From: Parietaria judaica
Taxonomy: Eukaryota > Streptophyta > Magnoliopsida > Rosales > Urticaceae
Direction: 5' to 3'
NCBI GenBank assembly: GCA_954871525.1
Contig: OX940869.1
Location: 12,237,001-12,301,000, forward strand
DNA length: 64,000 bases
Shown here piece after piece: positions 57,505 to 64,000 of this stretch (positions are counted from its first letter, which is position 1; every line of letters begins with the position of its first letter). The notes under the pieces were generated by a model, which did no database searches, was not told the origin of the DNA, and was given only the letters and a program-made list of their open reading frames with translations. Made by a program: the position numbers and the translations under genes.

Positions 57505-60500
57505 TCAATCGGACCTCCCAAATACTCCTTGATTCGTTGACTGTTCACTTTGAATTTTCTTCCCGAAACAATGTCTTGTAGCTCTACCGCGCCATGAGGA
57601 AAAACCATAGAAATGAGGAACGGTCTGTGACCAGCGGGATTTTAATTTCCCGGGAAACAATTTCAATCTTGAATTAAACAAGAGCACTTGTTGTCCTTCT
57701 ACAAATTCTCTCCTTTGAATTTTTTTTATCATGCCATCTTTTCACTTTTTCTTTGTATAACTTGGCATTTTCGTATGATTGGAGACGGAATTCATCAAGC
57801 TCGTTGAGTTGCATCAAACGCTTTTCGCCTACCGCCTCGATATAAAAATTCAACTTGTGGAGTGCCCAATAAGCCTTGTGCTCCCATTCCAAAGGCAAAT
57901 GACATGCCTTTCCAAAGACGAGTTGATACGGTGACATCCCGAGAGGTGTTTTATACGCTGTCCGGTAAGCCCACAAGGCATCGTCAAGTCGCTTTGACCA
58001 ATCCTTCCGTGTTGGAGAAACGGTCTTTTCCAAGATGGACTTGATTTGTCGGTTAGAGACCTCCGCTTGCCCTTTAGTTTGAGGATGATATCCGGTTGCG
58101 ATCTTGTGCCGAACATAATACTTGGATAACACGGCATCGACATACTTGTTGCAAAAATGACTCCCCTCGTCACTAATTATAGCTCTTGGTGTTCCGAAAC
58201 GAGTGAAGATTTGCTTCTTAAGAAATGCCAAGACCACCCGGGAGTCATTGGTCGGGAATGCGGCGGCTTCCACCCATTTTGAGACGTAGTCCACCGCCAC
58301 AAGTATATATAAATTACCGAAGGAAGGGATGAACGGTCCCATGAAATCTATTCCCCAAACATCGAATAACTCAACCTCCAAAATGTTTGTGAGAGGCATT
58401 TCGTTCCGCCTTGAAATGTTTCCCACCCTTTGGCACCGGTCACACTTGAGCACAAAATTCCGGGCATCCTTGAATAAGGTCGGCCAATAGAATCCCGATT
58501 GCAACACCTTAGCGGCTGTACGGTCTCCTTGGAAATGGCCTCCGTAAGGTGAGTCGTGACACTTCGCAAGAATATCTTCCATTTCTTCTTCCGGGACACA
58601 TCGCCGTAACATGTGATCGGCGCATTCCTTAAAAAGATGAGGTTCATCCCAATAATATCGCCTAACGTCATGAAGAAATTTCTTTCGTTGTTGCGAGTTT
58701 GAATCCGGCGGAAGAATGTTACTAACCAAGTAATTAGCAAAATCGGCATACCACGGAGTTGTCATGCTCACGACAAAGAGCTGCTCGTCCAGAAATGCCT
58801 CCTTAATATCTTCAAAATCAGCCCCTTTTTCCGTATTTTCCAGCCTCGATAGATGATCCGCCACTTGATTTTCAGTTCCGGGTCGATCTCTAATTTCCAC
58901 GTCAAATTCTTGAAGCAAAATAACCCAACGAATCAGCCGCGGTTTTGAATCCTTCTTGGTCACGAGATATTTGATCGCCGAATGATCTGTGTAAACGATG
59001 ACTTTTGTGCCAACGAGATAAGCGCGGAACTTGTCGGAAGCGAAAACTACGGCTAGTAACTCTTTCTCCGTGACGGTGTAGTTCATTTGTGCTTCGATGA
59101 GCGTCTTACTTGCATAATAAATGGAGTGGAAAACTCGATCTTTTCGCTGCCCCAACACAGCGCCAATTGCGAAATCACTCGCATCGCACATTACTTCGAA
59201 CGGTTGAGACCAATCTGGGGCTGCTATAATAGGGGCTGTTGTAAGCTTTGTTCTTAACTCCTCAAAGGCTAAGCGGCAAGTCTCATCAAAAGAAAACACC
59301 TTGTTTTGTTCCAACAATGAGCAAAGAGGCTTTGAGATTTTTGAGAAGTCCTTGATGAACCGTCTATAAAACCCGCAATGATCCAAGAAACTACGGATTC
59401 CTTTTACATTTGTTGGTGGTGGTAGCTTGGAGATTACTTCAACCTTAGCGCGGTCTACTTCAATTCCCTTCTTGGATATCTTGTGTCCGAGCACAATGCC
59501 TTCACGCACCATGAAATGACACTTTTCCCAATTAAGCACCAAATTTGTTTCTTCACATCGACGCAACACTTTCTCCAAATTCTCCAAACAACTCGAGAAG
59601 TCATCACCGAAAACCGAGAAATCATCCATAAATATTTCAATTGAATTTTCAACCATGTCTGAGAATATAGCCATCATGCAACGTTGAAAGGTTGCGGGTG
59701 CATTACATAAGCCGAATGGCATCCGTCGGAATGCCAAAGTTCCAAAAGGACACGTGAAAGTGGTCTTGTGTTGGTCGTCGGGGGCGATGGCGATTTGATT
59801 ATAACCGGAATAACCGTCGAGGAAGCAATAAAACTCCTTTCCGGCTAACCGATCAAGCATTTGATCGATAAAAGGGAGAGGAAAATGGTCCTTTCTCGTG
59901 GCCTTGTTTAGTCGCCGATAATCCATACAAACCCTTCATCCCGTTACTGTTCTTGTAGAAATGAGTTCGTCTTTCTCGTTTTTCATCACCGTTATTCCCC
60001 CATTTTTAGGCACGCATTGCACGGGGCTAACCCACGCACTATCGGAAATTGGGTAAATAATACCGGCATCGAGCCACTTAATTATTTCCTTTTTCATCAC
60101 TTCTTTCATGATCGGATTAAGTCGTCGCCGCCCCTCAATAGAATTCCCACTGTTTTCTTCCAAAAGAATCTTATGCATACAAAGTGTTGGGCTAATTCCG
60201 TTAATATCCGTAATACTCCACCCGATGGCCTTTTTGAATTTTTTTAGAACCTCCAACAACTCTTTTTCTTGCTCAAGAGTTAGCTCCGAAGATACAATAA
60301 CCGGAAGGCTATCATTTTCTCCCAAATAAGCATAATGGAGATGAGGCGGCAACGGCTTTAACTCCAATTGTGGTGCTTCCTCAATGGATGGTTTTGGTGC
60401 TTTGAAATCTCGCTCTCCAAGTCCCAACGACTCGAATTGGCGTCCGATTCTTGCTTGGTTCGGTTTGGAATCCACCCATGCAACTTGGGCTTCATCATCG

Positions 60501-62887
60501 TCACTTGTATCGTCGAGCTCGTTTCGGCTAAATTGCTTTTGAACGACTTCGGTCACCAATTCGTCCACGATATCAATGGAAGAACATTCTTCAACTTCAT
60601 CCGGATATTTGAGAGCATTTAAGACATTAAATGTGATTTTCTCGTCATCTAACCTCATGGTTACTTCGCCTTTTTGCACATCAATGAGCGTTCGGCCGGT
60701 AGCAAGGAACGGTCTCCCAAGAATAATCAGAACTTCTTGATCGGCTTCGAAATCCAAGACAATAAAGTCGGCCGGAAATATGAATTTGTCGACTTTTACC
60801 AAGACATCTTCTATCTTCCCATCCGGATATGCTATAGACCGATCGGAGAGTTGTAACGTGACGGTGGTAGGTCGGGCTTTTCCAATGCCCAACTTCTTAA
60901 AAACCGAAGCGGGCATGAGATTGATACTTGCACCGAGATCACAAAGAGCTCGCCCAAAATAAGAATTCCCGATGGCACACGGAATGGTGAAACTTCCTGG
61001 GTCCTTTAACTTGGGTGGAAGCTTGTTTAGATACAAGGCACTACAATCTTCCGTTAATGCCACGGTTTCGAACTCGCCAAGACGCCTTTTCTTAGATAAA
61101 ATGTCCTTCAAGAATTTTGCATAACTCGGCATTTGCTCCAAAGCTTCCACTGACGGGATGTTAATATGGAGTTGCTTGAGAACGTTCAGGAATTTACCGA
61201 ATTGTTGCTCGTTTTTCTGTTTTTGGAGTCTTTGTGGAAAAGGCGGAGGCTGATTTAGCATTTTGCTCATACCAGGGTCGTCAACAGAAGGAAATGCTGC
61301 AGGATTGCTGTTGCATTTTGTTCCCAGAACTGGAGCTGAATTTTTCCGAATTTCACTCCTTTCGTTAGTTTGACTTGGTATTTCTTCCTCTTCACCTTGG
61401 ATTGAAGTGGGCTCTGCCTGTTTCTTAGCGTCTTGGGCTTTCGGGTCGAGCTCGACCTCCTTTCCATTCCGTAAGGTGAAAATAATGTTGCATTGTTCTT
61501 TTCCGTCTCTCCTCGGATCGTTGGTTTGAGACGGAAGAGAACCTTGCGGTCTATTAGAGAGAGCGCTTGAAATCTGCTCCATTTGAGTTTCGAGCGTTTT
61601 TAGAGCCGCGTCTTGGCTTTGTTGCTTGGCCTTGGTTTCCGCTATGAATTCCTTCATCAAGGTTTCCAAAGAACTTGTTGGAGCATTTTGTTGCGGTTGA
61701 AAACCCGGAGGAATCATTTGATTAGAACGTTGAAAATGGTTTGCTCCACTAGACGAAGCTCCTCCTTGTTGATTCCATTGTTGGTTACCAAATTGTCTTC
61801 CCCCTTGGTTGTAAGAACCTTGTTGGAAGTGTTGATTTCTTCCCGCTTGGTGAAAGTTACCGACATAGCAAGCCGAAGCGGGATTGGATGGGCATTCTTC
61901 GTAGACATGAGGCTCGCCGCAATAGATACAAGATACCTCGTGTGTTTCAACGGAGACTGCATTGACACTCGGTTCCGGGTTGTTCATCTTGGTCAATTGA
62001 TGAAGAATGGTGGACATTTGAGCTTGAAGCGTTGTAATGGCGTCAAGTTCTAATTTTCCGCCAACCTTCGGAGTACTTAGCCTAGTAGTAGGCCATTGAC
62101 TATGATTTCGAGCCATTTTCTCCAAGATTTCCAGCCCCGCATTGTAAGATTTAGTCATAAAGGCACCTCCGGCCGTGGCATCCAAGTTCGACCTCGTTGG
62201 AACATTCAAACAATTGTAGAAAGTTTGCATTTGAATCCAATGAGGCAGCCCGTGATGAGGACATTGCCTAAGAAGCTCCTTAAACCTTTCCCACACTTCA
62301 TAAATGGACTCGTTATCTTCTTGGTAAAACGAGGTGATGTCATTCCTCAACTTGGACACTTTTTTTGGTGGAAAATACTTCATGAGAAATTTCTCCGCCA
62401 ATTCATTCCATGTTCGTATCGATCCCGGTTGCAAAGAGTTTAGCCATGCTCTTGCACTATCTCGTAAAGAATATGGAAAAAGCTTGATTCGCAAAGCTTC
62501 TTCGGACATGCCTTGAATTCAAAAATTGTCGCTCACATCCATGAAAACCCGAAGATGAAGATGAGGATCCTCGGTGTCTAATCCGCTAAATTGTCCAGCG
62601 GATTGCAACATTTGGAACATCACCGGCTTGAGCTCAAAGTGAGCGGCATGGATGGTAGGCCGAATAATGCCCGGATTTAAACCTTGAAGAACCGGAACCG
62701 CATAATCTTGCATTGGAAGGTCCAACTCATTAATGATAGGGGGCTGTTGTACAGCCCCATTCCCACCAGCTCTTTCCTCGGCCATAGCTAAGTTTGGCTC
62801 ACTCTTTGAGGCTCGGATTTTAGCCAAGAGTGTTCGTTCTATCTCCGGATCAATAGGAAGCAATGTAGTTTTCTTTTTCTCCCGCAT
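57505..62887 (-). pseudogene. Athila gag-pol polyprotein
   Basis: One frame runs from an ATG at 62887 to 57674, broken only by TGA at 62519-62521 (gag) and TGA at 59936-59938, where the codon for the Trp usual before [10 protein letters not shown] is expected. Gag has LRDSARAWLNSL and the knuckle CIYCGEPHVYEEC. The protease has LCDLGASINLMP. The reverse transcriptase has FMDDFSVFG, and RNase H has [14 protein letters not shown]. The integrase has [30 protein letters not shown] and [10 protein letters not shown], so all three acidic residues are kept. A frameshift at a run of T (57721-57728) moves the integrase C-terminus ([21 protein letters not shown]) to another frame, and a further shift near 57630 follows. 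Confidence 0.92.
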
Positions 62888-63003
62888 ACAATTAGATTAA
62901 TCCGCCTAAGAATAGAATCAAGAGAACACTTGTTAAGCACACAATTATCTAAATGAAAAAAAAATAACTCGTAAAAAAATGCGTAAATTGAATTTTAGTC
63001 CCC

Positions 63004-63022
63004 GGCAACGGCACCAAAAACT
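63004..63022 (-). other. Primer-binding site of the Athila element
   Basis: On the minus strand TGGTGCCGTTGCCGGGGA begins a few bases after the 5' LTR end. It differs by one base from the TGGCGCCGTTGCCGGGGA form common in plant Gypsy elements. Confidence 0.85.
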
Positions 63023-64000
63023 TGTTGGTTGCAAAACGTTTATGCAATTTTACGCAAGTGCACGTGTCGACAAGTAATATAATGTGCAAAGCACAAAGAT
63101 CGATCCCACGGAGACTAAATCAAATTACGTATTTCTTGCGAGTTATATAAAAATGAGATAACATGAGAAAATTCATAAAAATCAAGATTCATTCAAATTG
63201 TAAGCGAAAATGGTATTCAAACTGTTAACTAAAGCTAAATGGAACAGGGGAAACAAGCAATTTGATAATCAATAAGAGAAAACAGTTGGGCTCATGAATT
63301 ACTTCGGGTTTTCCGAATTACCGAATGTGACAGGAATGCTATTGCATTTTCTTATGATTCTGGGAAACGACGATAACATTGGTTCTTCCGAACTTTTTCT
63401 TAAAAACCGATTGTAAACTAATCATTCATATTCCTATGATAAGACTATTTTACTGGTTAAAATTAAGATCCAAATCCACAAACCTACAAGGAGATTCATA
63501 TATTCCTATACTCATCTCAATCTTAAGAACGAATTCACAAGATTAAACATGTATCAAGGTTGCATTTCCAATTCAATTCATATTTTCCAATAGAGATCAA
63601 ATCTGAAATTCTATTAAGTTGAAACAAGAAATAGAATTATGACAAAATTAAGCACTCAACCAAGAACTAAGAAAACACAAAATCCATCACATTCAATAAT
63701 TCATCAAACCCTTAGTTCATCATTTATCCAACTCTAGGAATTTAGTTCATACTAGAACAACAAAAATTAGAGAAGAAAAGTGGTTCAAGATACAACATCA
63801 AACCGAAAATGTGATGAACAAAATGAACTCAAGTTGATGTGTTGATGATCCCTCGCTGCCCTTCTCTTTTTTCCTTGCTACCTCTTGATGATCCCACGAT
63901 GGCCAAAGTTGCTCTGATGCAGCCTTCTTTCTTCTTCTTGTCTCCCTTTCCAAGGCTGCTCGTTCTTTTTTTCTCTTCCAAACAGTTCATTCTTTTTTCT
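63023..64000 (-). repeat. 5' LTR of the Athila element, cut by the window edge
   Basis: 978 bp visible, nearly identical to 53990-54970. By eye, differences include a two-base deletion near 63354 and single changes such as ACGGTTGGG to ACAGTTGGG. Confidence 0.92.

Larger units (their letters stand above)
53990..64000 (-). mobile_element. Athila-type Ty3/Gypsy retrotransposon, running off the window
   Basis: Minus-strand element with a 1429-bp 3' LTR (53990-55418), an internal region (55419-63022) and a 5' LTR starting at 63023 that continues past the window. The primer-binding site TGGTGCCGTTGCCGGGGA, the knuckle form CX2CX3HX4C, the protease DLGAS and the polymerase box FMDDFSVFG together match the Athila branch. 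The visible LTR parts differ at only a few positions, so the insertion is young. The left flank GAGAT (53985-53989) should recur beyond the right end. Confidence 0.95.

Overview
This is nuclear DNA of a flowering plant, most likely a eudicot. Two intron-containing host genes are present: a chloroplast-targeted Rieske iron-sulfur protein (petC) and a D-type cyclin of the CYCD6 kind. Everything else recognisable is plant transposable elements in AT-rich intergenic sequence. There is no bacterial, organellar or operon-like organisation. No species is claimed.

Layout. 1-434: part of a Copia LTR, minus strand. 528-14963: a Copia element (plus strand, 5-bp target duplication ATGTA). A Gypsy element of the Tat type (3999-13092, minus strand, duplication AGGTT) lies inside its reverse-transcriptase region. 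15-21.8 kb: AT-rich DNA with small DNA-transposon relics, including a foldback Mutator-like MITE with a perfect 9-bp duplication, a triplicated 68-bp repeat and SINE-like traces. 21894-23828: the cyclin gene, minus strand, six exons. 24.5-38.4 kb: a dense series of DNA transposons (Harbinger-like, Mutator-like, hAT-like) and three solo LTRs, most with target duplications readable by eye. 40950-43572: petC, plus strand, five exons. 44111-49171: a second, short-LTR Copia element (minus strand, duplication GTTTC) that lacks the gag capsid region. About 49.9-52.9 kb: a 3-kb structure with long inverted ends. 53990 to beyond 64000: an Athila-type Gypsy element, minus strand, with an almost continuous gag-pol frame broken by two TGA codons and a late frameshift.

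The two host genes are not functionally linked. petC makes the Rieske subunit of the thylakoid cytochrome b6f complex. The cyclin should act with a cyclin-dependent kinase at G1/S or in formative divisions. The retroelements all carry stops, frameshifts or active-site changes, so no copy looks autonomous. LTR comparison by eye orders the insertions: outer Copia oldest (LTRs roughly 5% different), the nested Tat element younger (about 2%), Copia-2 (2 differences in 133 bp) and Athila (few differences) recent. I found no previously undescribed system. The most informative structures are the nested insertions with exact duplications, an empty-site paralogue for two of them, an internally repeated extra frame in the Tat element, and the gag-less Copia-2.
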